Program-made: the position numbers and the translations under genes | In this document: positions 51,362 through 60,406 of the stretch, piece by piece | How positions within the stretch are numbered: position 1 is the first letter of the stretch | How the letters are laid out: every line of letters begins with the position of its first letter | Notes under the pieces: generated by a model | Seen by the model: only the letters and a program-made list of their open reading frames with translations | The model's database searches: none | What the model was told of the DNA's origin: nothing | Source of the DNA: Pseudaeromonas sharmana | Lineage (GTDB): Bacteria; Pseudomonadota; Gammaproteobacteria; Enterobacterales; Aeromonadaceae | Reading direction: 5' to 3' | Assembly (NCBI RefSeq): GCF_042649925.1 | Contig: NZ_JBHSAF010000014.1 | Span: 248,001-312,000, forward strand | Length of the DNA: 64,000 nucleotides

Positions 51362-53299
51362 ATGTCGCCTGTATTGGCCTGTTTTCAACCCGATGGGGTA
51401 TTGGCGCAACATCTGCAAGGTTTCGCACCGCGTGAACCGCAGCGCCAGATGGCGCATGCCGTCGATGAGGCCATTCATCAGCAAGGACAATTGCTGGTTG
51501 AAGCGGGTACCGGCACTGGTAAAACGTACGCTTATCTGGTTCCGGCCTTGCTTAGCAATAAACGGGTAATCATCAGTACCGGTTCCAAGGCATTACAGGA
51601 ACAACTTTTCAATCGCGATCTTCCGGCACTGTTGCAACCCCTGGCATTCACCAAGCCGATTGCCTTACTCAAGGGGCGGGCGAATTATTTGTGTCTGGAA
51701 CGTCTGGATCAGCTGCTTGCGACTACGGCCACTCAAGAAGCCGAGGTCCTGGCCGATATCGCGCGTGTCCGGATGTTTGCCATCAGCACCAGCAGTGGGG
51801 ACGTGGCAGACATCCCTGGCTTGACCGAACAGGCACCGATCATTCCCCACATCACCAGCACCAATGACAACTGCCTGGGTCGTGATTGTCCACGTTATGA
51901 TGAGTGCTATCTGCTTAAGGCGCGTCGCAAGGCGATGGATGCTCAGCTCGTCGTGATTAACCATCATCTGTTTTTTGCCGATTTGGTGGTGAAAGACACG
52001 GGGTTTGCCGAGCTGCTGCCGGAGGGGGAAGTCTACATCTTCGATGAAGCGCACCAGTTACCGGATATCGCCAGCGGCTATTTTGGCGAATCCTTATCCA
52101 GTCGGCAGCTGGTCGAATTATGTCGCGATGTGGTTCTGGCGCAACGCACAGAAGCGCCGGATATGTTGCAGTTAAAACGCGCGGCAGAGTCACTGGAGCT
52201 GGCCTGTCGCGAGTTCAGACTGGTGTTCGGTATTGAGCCTGCTCGCGGTAATCTGCGCCAATGGCGGGGACAACCGCATTTTGAACGCAGTTTGCTGCGC
52301 CTGCTGGATGCGTTGAAACTCGGCTATGAGGTATTGAAGCTAGCCTTGGGGCGTGGTGAACGCCTTGATCATGCTTTTGAGCGTGTGGTTGAGTTTCAAG
52401 GAAAACTGACACGGCTGACTAATACGGACGCCACCGGATTTGCCTTCTGGTTTGATACCAGCCGTCTGCATGTAACACTGAATCAGACACCGCTGAGCAT
52501 TGCCAACCGATTTGCTGAAGAGGTGCTGCGCGCGGGGAGCAGTTGGATATTCACGTCTGCCACCCTGACCGTTGATCAGCGCTTTGAACACTTTACACGC
52601 CGCATGGGCATACAGGACGCGCGCGAGCTGGTCCTGGAAAGCCCATTTGAGTACTTCAGACAGTCCGTACTCTGGGTGCCGCGCCAGCTGCCTGATACCT
52701 CGGATCCTCGGCGCGGACAGCAACTGGCGTTGCAACTGTTACCGGTTCTGAATACCATCCCCGGCGGTATTTTTTTCCTCTGTACCAGCTATCAAAGCCT
52801 GCGTCAGGTGGCGGAGGTGCTCGGGCGCGAGCTGGGACGTCGGATACTCGTTCAGGGCGACGACAACAAACAGCGGTTGTTACAAGAGTTCACGGATAAT
52901 GGGCGCGCAGTGTTGGTCGCAACGGCTTCATTCTGGGAAGGGGTGGATGTTCGAGGTGCAGCGCTCAGCTGTGTAGTGATTGATAAGTTGCCTTTTACTG
53001 CGCCTGACGACCCCCTGCTAAAAGCCCGCATCGAAGACTGTCGGCTTCAGGGCGGCGAGCCGTTTAGCGAGCTGCAACTCCCGGAAGCCGTGATTACGCT
53101 CAAGCAAGGTGTGGGCCGCCTGATTCGGGACACGCGCGACCGGGGCGTGTTGATTCTGTGCGATCCACGACTCGTCAATCGACCTTATGGTGCGACATTC
53201 ATCCATAGCTTGCCTGCCATGCCTCGGACACGAGATCCTGCACGAGTACACGATTTTTGGATTGCTGAACCTGATTCGGCTGCGACTGAGCAGCCATAG
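51362..53299 (+). CDS. yoaA: DinG-family ATP-dependent helicase YoaA
   Basis: XPD/DinG-like 5'-3' DNA helicase linked to DNA repair with the clamp-loader subunit HolC in E. coli. About 645 residues. Visible: Q-like start PREPQRQMAHAV, Walker A AGTGTGKT, iron-sulfur cysteines in NYLCLERL and DNCLGRDCPRYDECY, DEAH box FDEAHQLPDI, ATASFWEGVDVRG, and GVGRLIRDTRDRG. The start is uncertain: ATGs at 51335 and 51362 are both open, neither with a clear ribosome site; 51362 best matches E. coli. tsaB follows after 13 bases. Confidence 0.94.
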   Translation: MSPVLACFQPDGVLAQHLQGFAPREPQRQMAHAVDEAIHQQGQLLVEAGTGTGKTYAYLVPALLSNKRVIISTGSKALQEQLFNRDLPALLQPLAFTKPIALLKGRANYLCLERLDQLLATTATQEAEVLADIARVRMFAISTSSGDVADIPGLTEQAPIIPHITSTNDNCLGRDCPRYDECYLLKARRKAMDAQLVVINHHLFFADLVVKDTGFAELLPEGEVYIFDEAHQLPDIASGYFGESLSSRQLVELCRDVVLAQRTEAPDMLQLKRAAESLELACREFRLVFGIEPARGNLRQWRGQPHFERSLLRLLDALKLGYEVLKLALGRGERLDHAFERVVEFQGKLTRLTNTDATGFAFWFDTSRLHVTLNQTPLSIANRFAEEVLRAGSSWIFTSATLTVDQRFEHFTRRMGIQDARELVLESPFEYFRQSVLWVPRQLPDTSDPRRGQQLALQLLPVLNTIPGGIFFLCTSYQSLRQVAEVLGRELGRRILVQGDDNKQRLLQEFTDNGRAVLVATASFWEGVDVRGAALSCVVIDKLPFTAPDDPLLKARIEDCRLQGGEPFSELQLPEAVITLKQGVGRLIRDTRDRGVLILCDPRLVNRPYGATFIHSLPAMPRTRDPARVHDFWIAEPDSAATEQP

Positions 53300-53312
53300 A
53301 AGAGAAGACAAG

Positions 53313-54017
53313 ATGACACAAGCAACAATATTAGCGCTGGATACATCGACTGAAGCCTGTTCGGCCGCGCTGCTGCATCAGCAACGGATCAGTTGGCGCT
53401 ATGAAGTCGCACCTCAAGCACATACACGGCTGATCCTTCCCATGTGTGAGCAATTGTTAGAGTCTGCTGATGTCACCCTCTCGCAGTTGGATGCCATAGC
53501 CTTCGGACGTGGACCAGGCTCTTTCACGGGTGTCCGCATAGGGATTGGCATCGCACAAGGGTTGGCACACGGGGCAGGTGTGCCCTTGATACCCGTTTCG
53601 AACTTGCTGGCGCTCGCCGAAGGGACCCGCCGTCGCCATCAGGCTGAATGTGTGTTCACCGCAATCGATGCCCGAATGGGCGAAGTCTATTTCGCCGCCT
53701 GGAGATGGACCGCAGACGGATGGCAAGTCAGTGTCGAGGAAGGGGTCATGGCACCCGAGCAGGCAGCAACTGTCATACAAGCGCAACTTAGTGTGGCACA
53801 GACGCAAACATGGTTTTGCAGCGGAACCGGTTTTGCCGCCTACCCGGCGTTACAGCAGGTATCCGAAGCGCTATCTCAAGATAGCGAGCAACTGCCGCGC
53901 GCGGAAGACCTGTTGACCCTTGCCCGCCAAAGCAGCGAACGTTTAGCTCCCGAACTGGCGACACCGGTCTACTTGCGCGATAAAGTCGCTTGGAAAAAAT
54001 TGCCGGGTCGAGAATAA
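53313..54017 (+). CDS. tsaB: tRNA threonylcarbamoyladenosine modification protein TsaB
   Basis: Scaffold partner of TsaD and TsaE in forming t6A37 in tRNAs that read ANN codons. 234 residues (E. coli 231), with ATILALDTSTEACSAAL, AFGRGPGSFTGVRIGIGIAQGLA and IDARMGEVYFA typical of the family. The ATG at 53313 follows AGAAGACAAG; the longer frame runs back into yoaA and is discarded. Order yoaA-tsaB-yeaY is the same as in E. coli. Confidence 0.96.
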   Translation: MTQATILALDTSTEACSAALLHQQRISWRYEVAPQAHTRLILPMCEQLLESADVTLSQLDAIAFGRGPGSFTGVRIGIGIAQGLAHGAGVPLIPVSNLLALAEGTRRRHQAECVFTAIDARMGEVYFAAWRWTADGWQVSVEEGVMAPEQAATVIQAQLSVAQTQTWFCSGTGFAAYPALQQVSEALSQDSEQLPRAEDLLTLARQSSERLAPELATPVYLRDKVAWKKLPGRE

Positions 54018-54077
54018 TTAGTGGGACAGACCATAATCCATACTGGCTAGCAGATTTTTGGTAACAGGAGCGACTCA

Positions 54078-54371
54078 ATGGAGATGCGAGGCATTCAGCT
54101 CAGCAACCCGACGCTTGGGGGAATTCTCCCCAATGACGTTGTTGCTGCGCCTGAATCGACACCGCGCGCCATTGAATCAACAAAACAGCAAACGGCAAAC
54201 CGCAGCGACATTATTCAGCTGGATGATGGCGCCGCGGAAGAAGCCGAGCGCTTAAGTTATGACCAACCTGAGGGGCGGCAAGGCAAAGCCATCTATGCCT
54301 ATCAGTCCATCTCGACACAACCTCGTCGTGAAGCGTTGCAGCAAATGTTGAAAGTCGATCTCTATGCTTGA
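54078..54371 (+). CDS. Small protein, unknown, ending VDLYA
   Basis: A 97-residue protein with an AGGAG ribosome site 8 bases before the ATG. N-terminus EMRGIQLSNPTLGGILPNDVV and C-terminus IYAYQSISTQPRREALQQML then KVDLYA look constrained, while the middle is charged and low in hydrophobics. It ends 8 bases inside the start of yeaY, so the two are coupled. Function unknown. Its C-terminal tail resembles that of the 91-residue protein at 50973 (VDLFA). Confidence 0.75.
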   Translation: MEMRGIQLSNPTLGGILPNDVVAAPESTPRAIESTKQQTANRSDIIQLDDGAAEEAERLSYDQPEGRQGKAIYAYQSISTQPRREALQQMLKVDLYA

Positions 54372-54894
54372 GCCTGACATGGGTAGAGGGCAACGGCCAC
54401 CCCTTAGCAGAATAGTGCTACTGATGCTGGTATTAGCCGGTTGTAGTAGCACGCCTGCGGAACTGGCCTATTCTCCCGAATCCGCCTTGCTTGCGTATCC
54501 GCAGGCACTCACGTTGGATAAACAACTCATCGGGCAACCGGTACGCTGGAGCGGCCTGATCGTCGCATCCCGTGTGAAAGCCGATCATACCGAGATCGAA
54601 CTCGTATACCTGCCGCTTAGGTCCAATGGGATCCCGCAACAGCAAGAACAGAGTCCCGGGCGTTTTTTGGTTCATGTGACAGGGCTGCTCGATCCACAGT
54701 TGTATGCTGCGGGTAGAAGTTTCTCTGTGCTCGGGACCTTGAAGCAGTGGCAATCCGGTCAGATTGGCGAGCAACCTTACCAGTTTCCCGTCGTAGATGC
54801 GCAGCGCTACAAACTCTGGCCAAAACTCAAAGAGGTCGAAGTTCGCTACGTAAGAGACCCGTTTGATGACTGGCTGTGGCCGCCTCGGCCGTAA
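54364..54894 (+). CDS. yeaY: Slp-family outer-membrane lipoprotein YeaY
   Basis: Lipoprotein of the Slp family, 176 residues. Signal with lipobox LVLAGC; the lipidated cysteine is near residue 27 (or 22 from the Met at 54379). Asp is not at +2 (CSS), so outer-membrane sorting is expected. The body has GQPVRWSGLIVASRVKADHTEIELVYLPL and FLVHVTGLLDPQLYAAGRSFSVLGTL, characteristic of Slp/YeaY. Its place after tsaB matches E. coli. In E. coli Slp is induced by starvation and acid; nothing similar can be read here. Confidence 0.92.
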   Translation: MLEPDMGRGQRPPLSRIVLLMLVLAGCSSTPAELAYSPESALLAYPQALTLDKQLIGQPVRWSGLIVASRVKADHTEIELVYLPLRSNGIPQQQEQSPGRFLVHVTGLLDPQLYAAGRSFSVLGTLKQWQSGQIGEQPYQFPVVDAQRYKLWPKLKEVEVRYVRDPFDDWLWPPRP

Positions 54895-54913
54895 GAGGCA
54901 ACAAAGCGCTGAG

Positions 54914-55393
54914 TTAGTCTCTTAATAACTGCTCGATGGTCTCCTGCAATTGCTCCGGTGATACTTGAGGAGCATAGCGACCGACGACGTTTCCCCGACG
55001 ATCGACCAAAAATTTAGTGAAATTCCATTTGATGCCTTCTGTTCCAAATAGGCCAGGCTTCTCTTGCTTGAGCCATTTAAACAGTGGATGTGCCGCATCG
55101 CCGTTTACCTCACACTTTTCCATGACAGCAAAGGTCACGCCATAGTTCAGGCTGCAGAACTGGGCTATTTCGTCATGGGATCCTGGCTCCTGCATTCCAA
55201 ACTGATTGCATGGAAAGGCCAGAACAACCAAACCTTGGCTTGCATAGTGATCATGCAGCCTCTGTAGCTGAGCATATTGAGGCGTAAAGCCACAACGACT
55301 AGCCACATTGACGATCAGCAATACCTTGTCCTGCAGTTGTTCATTAGAAAGCAGCGAGCCATCCAAACGGGTAAGAACGAGGCGGGGAAGCAT
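54914..55393 (-). CDS. btuE: Glutathione peroxidase-like peroxidase
   Basis: Thiol peroxidase that reduces hydroperoxides. 159 residues; the catalytic Cys34 lies in NVASRCGFTPQY, Gln in FPCNQFGMQEPG, and Trp-Asn in IKWNFTKFLVD complete the GPx tetrad. Cys rather than selenocysteine is encoded. The short N-terminus MLPRLVLTRLDG has no signal, so cytoplasmic. It converges with yeaY and diverges from nuoA. Confidence 0.9.
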   Translation of the reverse strand: MLPRLVLTRLDGSLLSNEQLQDKVLLIVNVASRCGFTPQYAQLQRLHDHYASQGLVVLAFPCNQFGMQEPGSHDEIAQFCSLNYGVTFAVMEKCEVNGDAAHPLFKWLKQEKPGLFGTEGIKWNFTKFLVDRRGNVVGRYAPQVSPEQLQETIEQLLRD

Positions 55394-55522
55394 ACAATTT
55401 CTCCATTTTGCTTAAAATTTGCACTAGCACATAAATTTTAATTCGCAAGTCAATTTAACTCACCAGTAACACTCTCATCACAATACGAGAAAAGACTCAC
55501 AATTCATACACGTTTAATAGCC

Positions 55523-55528
55523 TATAGT
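55523..55528 (+). promoter_or_regulatory. Possible -10 of the nuo operon
   Basis: TATAGT 60 bases upstream of the nuoA start in an AT-rich 195-base gap after divergent btuE. No good -35 box at the right distance, as for activator-dependent promoters. Confidence 0.3.
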
Positions 55529-55588
55529 AATAACGCACGCGGCACTGCGTTGACTTGTGTTATTCGGCTTTGGTGTAAGGAATTGTCT

Positions 55589-56002
55589 ATGTCTACCGCC
55601 ATCTCGGCACAACATTGGGCATTCGGCGTCTATTTCATCGTCGGCATAGGCATTTGTCTGGCCATGATCGGAATCGCCTATCTGCTCGGTGGTCGCGCGT
55701 TCGGGCGAGCAAAAGAGAAACCCTTCGAATCAGGGGTGGATTCTGTAGGCTCTGCCCGCTTGCGCTTTTCCGCCAAGTTTTACCTGGTTGCCATGTTCTT
55801 TGTCATCTTCGATGTCGAGGCCCTGTATCTCTTTGCCTGGTCGGTGTCTGTTCGGGAAAGTGGTTGGCTGGGGTTTATCGAAGCAAGCATTTTCATTGTG
55901 TTATTGCTGGTTGGTCTGGTTTACCTGTGGCGCATTCGAGCGCTGGACTGGGCGCCAGTCAAACGAATTGAGAGTACCAAAAAGAGCGGTCACCGCCATT
56001 GA
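55589..56002 (+). CDS. nuoA: NADH-quinone oxidoreductase subunit A
   Basis: Membrane subunit of complex I. 137 residues with three membrane helices (about 14-34, 67-89 and 98-118) and the conserved loop KEKPFESGVDSVGSARLRFS. ATG at 55589 with TAAGGAAT upstream; the open frame before it is not used. First gene of the operon. Confidence 0.97.
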   Translation: MSTAISAQHWAFGVYFIVGIGICLAMIGIAYLLGGRAFGRAKEKPFESGVDSVGSARLRFSAKFYLVAMFFVIFDVEALYLFAWSVSVRESGWLGFIEASIFIVLLLVGLVYLWRIRALDWAPVKRIESTKKSGHRH

Positions 56003-56021
56003 TCCGTGAGGCTACAACCCG

Positions 56022-56696
56022 ATGAAGTATTCGTTGACCCGTATTGATCCTGATGGATTACCCGATCGCTATCCGCTTGAACGTCCTGAAACTGTTGATG
56101 ATCCATTAGTGCAACAGGCCGAACGGGGCATCTTGATGGGTAAAGTCGAAGAGGTGTTGCACAATGCCGTGAACTGGGGCCGGAAAAATTCACTATGGCC
56201 TTACAACTTCGGTATTTCCTGTTGTTATGTCGAAATGACCACGGCGTTTACTGCCCCCCACGATGTGGCACGCTTTGGTGCTGAAGTTATTCGCGCCTCT
56301 CCACGACAAGCGGATTTCATGGTGATCGCCGGCACCCCGTTCATCAAGATGGCGCCAGTCATCCAACGACTCTATGAACAGATGCTCGAGCCCAAATGGG
56401 TTATCTCCATGGGCGCCTGTGCCAACTCGGGGGGCATGTATGACATCTATTCCGTCGTGCAGGGGGTGGATAAATTTTTGCCCGTGGATGTCTACATTCC
56501 TGGCTGCCCGCCAAGACCAGAAGCGTTTTTGCAAGCTTTGATGTTACTGCAAGATTCGATTGGCAAGGAACGGCGACCGCTATCATGGGTGGTCGGCGAT
56601 CAGGGTATCTATCGTCCGCAGATGGATTCTGAACGTGAGCGTAAGCGCGGCGAGCGCATTGCGGTGACGAATCTGCGCACTCCGGATCAAATCTAG
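56022..56696 (+). CDS. nuoB: NADH-quinone oxidoreductase subunit B
   Basis: Carries iron-sulfur cluster N2, the last in the electron chain to quinone. 224 residues; ligand cysteines in SCCYVEM, GACANSGGMYD and PGCPPRPEAF are all present. Twenty bases after nuoA and ten before nuoCD. Confidence 0.97.
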   Translation: MKYSLTRIDPDGLPDRYPLERPETVDDPLVQQAERGILMGKVEEVLHNAVNWGRKNSLWPYNFGISCCYVEMTTAFTAPHDVARFGAEVIRASPRQADFMVIAGTPFIKMAPVIQRLYEQMLEPKWVISMGACANSGGMYDIYSVVQGVDKFLPVDVYIPGCPPRPEAFLQALMLLQDSIGKERRPLSWVVGDQGIYRPQMDSERERKRGERIAVTNLRTPDQI

Positions 56697-56706
56697 GACT
56701 GACACC

Positions 56707-58512
56707 ATGCAATTGACTTCTCATTTTCCGGTTAACGCCACCATGCAGGACTGGCAACCGGATGATTTTCGTCACGCTGAAGTGGTCATCGAACTGCAAG
56801 CACGCTTCGGCGCCCACGCACTGCATGTTCAGAACACCAGAACCGGTATTCCTGTCGTCTGGATAGACAGAGACAAGATCACGGATGCCTTGCGGTTCCT
56901 GAACAAGGTCGCGCGGCCTTACAACATGCTGTTTGATTTGCATGCGGTCGATGAACGGCTGCGCACGCACCGCGATGGCATGCCGCAAGCCGACTTCACG
57001 GTGTTCTACCACCTGCTGTCGATCGAAAGAAACAGTGACGTTATCTTGAAAGTCGCGCTGGCTGAGAGTGATCTGCACCTGCCGACGGCGACAGCGGTTT
57101 TTGCCAATGCAAACTGGTATGAGCGCGAAGTATGGGATCTGTTCGGCATCCGTTTTGATGGCCATCCCCATCTAACTCGCATCATGATGCCAAAAAGTTG
57201 GCAGGGGCATCCGCTACGGAAGGACTATCCGGCGCGCGCCACGGAATTTGATCCCTTTATGCTCGATGCTGCCAAGCAGGACATGGAGCAAGAGGCGCTG
57301 AAGTTCAAGCCAGAGGAGTGGGGCTTGACGCGCGGTAGTGATAGCGAAGACTTCATGTTTTTGAACCTGGGACCAAACCACCCGTCTGCGCACGGCGCAT
57401 TCCGCATCGTGTTGCAACTCGATGGGGAGGAGGTCCGCGATTGTGTCCCGGACATTGGCTACCATCATCGCGGTGCCGAGAAAATGGGCGAGCGTCAGTC
57501 GTGGCACAGCTACATTCCGTACACCGACCGTGTTGAATACCTTGGCGGTGTGATGAACAACTTGCCGTATGTACTGGCGGTGGAAAAGCTCGCTGGCATA
57601 GAGGTGCCAAGTCGCGTTCAGTACATTCGGGTCATGCTTGCCGAGCTGTTTCGCATCAACAGTCACTTACTGTTTCTTGGCACCTACATCCAGGACGTCG
57701 GCGCCATGACACCCGTGTTCTATGCGTTCACGGATCGACAAAAAATCTACACCATCATTGAGGCGATTACCGGTGCTCGCATGCATCCTGCATGGTTCCG
57801 CATTGGCGGCGTGGCACATGATTTACCCCAAGGTTGGCAACGACTGGTCAAGGATAATCTGCTCGACTGGTTGCCGTCGCGGCTGAATGAATATGTCAAA
57901 GCCGCGATGAAGAACAGCATTCTAATCGGACGCACCCGCGGGGTGGCTGCCTATACCACAGAAGAGGCGTTGCGATGGGGAGTGACCGGCGCCGGGCTGC
58001 GAGCCACAGGGTTGAATTTCGACCTGCGCAAATGGCGTCCATATTCTGGTTATGAGAATTTTGACTTTGATGTTCCGGTCGGTGAAAACGGCGATGCCTA
58101 TGACAGAGCCATGGTGCGCGTCGAAGAAATTCGGCAAAGCCTGCGCATTATCGAACAATGTCTGCACAACATGCCGGCAGGACCATTCAAGGCCGACCAT
58201 CCGCTGACTACGCCGCCTCCCAAAGAGCGCACACTTCAGCATATCGAAACTCTGATCAACCATTTTCTGCAGGTCTCGTGGGGGCCGGTGATGCCGGCTA
58301 GCGAATCGTTGCAAATGATCGAAGCGACCAAGGGTGCCAACAGCTACTACCTGACCAGCGACGGCGGCACCATGAGTTATCGCACCCGGATAAGAACGCC
58401 GAGTTTTGCTCATCTGCAGCAGATCCCATCTGTGATCCGCGGCAGCATGGTCTCGGATTTGATTGTCTATCTGGGAAGTATTGATTTTGTTATGTCGGAT
58501 GTGGATCGCTAA
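56707..58512 (+). CDS. nuoC: NADH-quinone oxidoreductase fused subunit CD
   Basis: Fused peripheral subunits C and D, 601 residues as in E. coli (600). C part to ~190 with WYEREVWDLFGIRFDGHP and HPLRKDYPA; D part from ~215 with LNLGPNHPSAHGAFRI and quinone-site His residues, ending in GSIDFVMSDVDR. The fusion is characteristic of Enterobacterales and relatives, supporting the taxonomic reading. Confidence 0.97.
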   Translation: MQLTSHFPVNATMQDWQPDDFRHAEVVIELQARFGAHALHVQNTRTGIPVVWIDRDKITDALRFLNKVARPYNMLFDLHAVDERLRTHRDGMPQADFTVFYHLLSIERNSDVILKVALAESDLHLPTATAVFANANWYEREVWDLFGIRFDGHPHLTRIMMPKSWQGHPLRKDYPARATEFDPFMLDAAKQDMEQEALKFKPEEWGLTRGSDSEDFMFLNLGPNHPSAHGAFRIVLQLDGEEVRDCVPDIGYHHRGAEKMGERQSWHSYIPYTDRVEYLGGVMNNLPYVLAVEKLAGIEVPSRVQYIRVMLAELFRINSHLLFLGTYIQDVGAMTPVFYAFTDRQKIYTIIEAITGARMHPAWFRIGGVAHDLPQGWQRLVKDNLLDWLPSRLNEYVKAAMKNSILIGRTRGVAAYTTEEALRWGVTGAGLRATGLNFDLRKWRPYSGYENFDFDVPVGENGDAYDRAMVRVEEIRQSLRIIEQCLHNMPAGPFKADHPLTTPPPKERTLQHIETLINHFLQVSWGPVMPASESLQMIEATKGANSYYLTSDGGTMSYRTRIRTPSFAHLQQIPSVIRGSMVSDLIVYLGSIDFVMSDVDR

Positions 58513-58514
58513 TC

Positions 58515-59057
58515 ATGAGCCATGAATGTCAATGCCATAACGGTGGTTGTTCTGCACCGGTCGCCGAGATTCCGTTTCAACTGACGGCGCAGGAACGCGA
58601 TGCCATCGAGCACGAAAAACATCATTACGAAGATGCGCGGGCTGCCTCTATCGAGGCATTAAAAATCGTGCAAAAGCAGCGAGGGTGGGTACCTGATGGC
58701 GCCATTCCGGCGATAGCGGGTGTATTGGGCATTGCCGATAGCGATGTCGAAGGCGTCGCCACCTTTTACAGCCAGATTTTTCGCCAGCCCGTGGGCCGTC
58801 ATGTCATACGGCTCTGCGACAGTGTGGTGTGCTTTATTACGGGTTATCAATCGGTGCTGCAAGCCTTGCAGGATCAGCTAGGGATCGGCCTCGGTCAGAC
58901 CACGGCGGATGGTCGTTTTACGCTCCTGCCGGTCTGTTGCCTGGGAAATTGCGATAAAGGCCCGACCTTGATGATCGACGATGATACTCACTCGTTTGGC
59001 GCTGGCGAATCATTGACCCAAGCCGAGTTAACTCTGCTGCTGGAGCGTTATCCATGA
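58515..59057 (+). CDS. nuoE: NADH-quinone oxidoreductase subunit E
   Basis: Carries the [2Fe-2S] cluster N1a. 180 residues against 166 in E. coli; ligand cysteines in CDSVVC and CCLGNCDKGP present. The extra length is partly an N-terminal CxC...C stretch (ECQCHNGGC) not seen in E. coli. ATG two bases after the nuoCD stop; overlaps nuoF by 4 bases. Confidence 0.96.
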   Translation: MSHECQCHNGGCSAPVAEIPFQLTAQERDAIEHEKHHYEDARAASIEALKIVQKQRGWVPDGAIPAIAGVLGIADSDVEGVATFYSQIFRQPVGRHVIRLCDSVVCFITGYQSVLQALQDQLGIGLGQTTADGRFTLLPVCCLGNCDKGPTLMIDDDTHSFGAGESLTQAELTLLLERYP

Positions 59058-60391
59058 TTGTGACCGCTGAAACCCATCCGCTGACCTGGCGTCTGCGACC
59101 GGATCGAGCCCCGATCTGGATCGACGAATACCGTAGCAAGCAAGGCTATGACGCTGTGATACGCACCGTCGGTAAAGTGGCGCCACCTGATGTAACGACT
59201 CTGGTTAAGGAAGCTGGTCTGCGCGGACGCGGTGGTGCCGGTTTTCCAACCGGTGTGAAGTGGAGCCTGATGCCCATGGATCCACGCTTTGATCGCAAGT
59301 ATCTGCTCTGCAATGCCGATGAAATGGAGCCGGGGACGTACAAGGATCGCCTGCTGATGGAACAACTGCCTCATCAATTGATTGAAGGCATGATCCTGGC
59401 TGCCTGGGCTCTGCAAACCTACCGCGGTTATATCTTCCTGCGGGGTGAATATGTGGTGGCGGCTGACAACTTGCGCAAGGCCATCGTGGAGGCTACCGCT
59501 GCCGGGCTGCTTGGAAAGAACATTCTCGGCTCCGGGTTTGATTTTGAACTGGTCGTGCACACCGGTGCTGGACGGTATATCTGCGGCGAAGAGACCGCAC
59601 TGATCAACTCCTTGGAGGGACGGCGTGCCAATCCTAGAGCGAAACCACCATTCCCTGCACTGGTGGGGGCCTGGGGCAAACCGACCTGCGTGAATAACGT
59701 GGAGACCCTCAACAATATTCCCGGCATCGTGTTGCATGGTGTGAGTTGGTATCAGGGCCTGAATCAGGGAAAGAGCAAGGATCACGGCACCAAGTTGATG
59801 GGCTTCTCAGGCCGCGTCAAGAAACCTGGTTTGTGGGAGTTACCCTTTGGAACGACGGCGCGGGAGATACTCGAGGAGTATGCCGGCGGCATGCAATCCG
59901 GTTATCAATTCAAGGCCTGGCAACCTGGTGGCGCCGGCACCGACTTTTTGACCGAACAGCATCTGGACTTAGCGATGGATTTTGACTCGATAGCCAAAGC
60001 GGGCAGCCGTCTGGGGACGGCGCTGGCCATGGCGGTCGATCACAGCGTCAATATGGTCTCGCTGACGCGCAATCTGGAAGAGTTTTTTGCCCGTGAGTCC
60101 TGTGGTTGGTGTACACCATGCCGGGACGGCTTGCCCTGGAGTGTCAAGATTCTACGTGCGCTGGAGCAGGGTAAAGGCCAGGTCGGGGACATTGAGGCGC
60201 TAGAACAGCTATGCGTCAACCTTGGTCCTGGCAAAACCTTCTGCGCTCACGCCCCGGGCGCCGTCGAACCCCTGCAAAGTGCCTTGCGCTATTTCCGCAG
60301 TGAGTTTGAAGCCGGCATCCGTCAGGGGGTGCTGGACAACCGTCGTGATATTGCTGGGGTTCAGCCTAATTTGCTGGAACAACGTTGGTAA
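59054..60391 (+). CDS. nuoF: NADH-quinone oxidoreductase subunit F
   Basis: NADH dehydrogenase subunit with FMN and cluster N3; 445 residues as in E. coli. GLRGRGGAGFPTGVKW is the nucleotide loop, CNADEMEPGTYKDR the FMN site, and ESCGWCTPCRDG the [4Fe-4S] cysteines with a later C in GKTFCAHA. Start overlaps nuoE by 4 bases. Confidence 0.97.
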   Translation: MIVTAETHPLTWRLRPDRAPIWIDEYRSKQGYDAVIRTVGKVAPPDVTTLVKEAGLRGRGGAGFPTGVKWSLMPMDPRFDRKYLLCNADEMEPGTYKDRLLMEQLPHQLIEGMILAAWALQTYRGYIFLRGEYVVAADNLRKAIVEATAAGLLGKNILGSGFDFELVVHTGAGRYICGEETALINSLEGRRANPRAKPPFPALVGAWGKPTCVNNVETLNNIPGIVLHGVSWYQGLNQGKSKDHGTKLMGFSGRVKKPGLWELPFGTTAREILEEYAGGMQSGYQFKAWQPGGAGTDFLTEQHLDLAMDFDSIAKAGSRLGTALAMAVDHSVNMVSLTRNLEEFFARESCGWCTPCRDGLPWSVKILRALEQGKGQVGDIEALEQLCVNLGPGKTFCAHAPGAVEPLQSALRYFRSEFEAGIRQGVLDNRRDIAGVQPNLLEQRW

Positions 60392-60406
60392 CAAGGATTG
60401 GAATGT

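Noticed and set aside
60398..60406. TTG start for nuoG
   Set aside because: The ATG at 60407 has the right ribosome-site spacing and opens the conserved MATIHIDG sequence.
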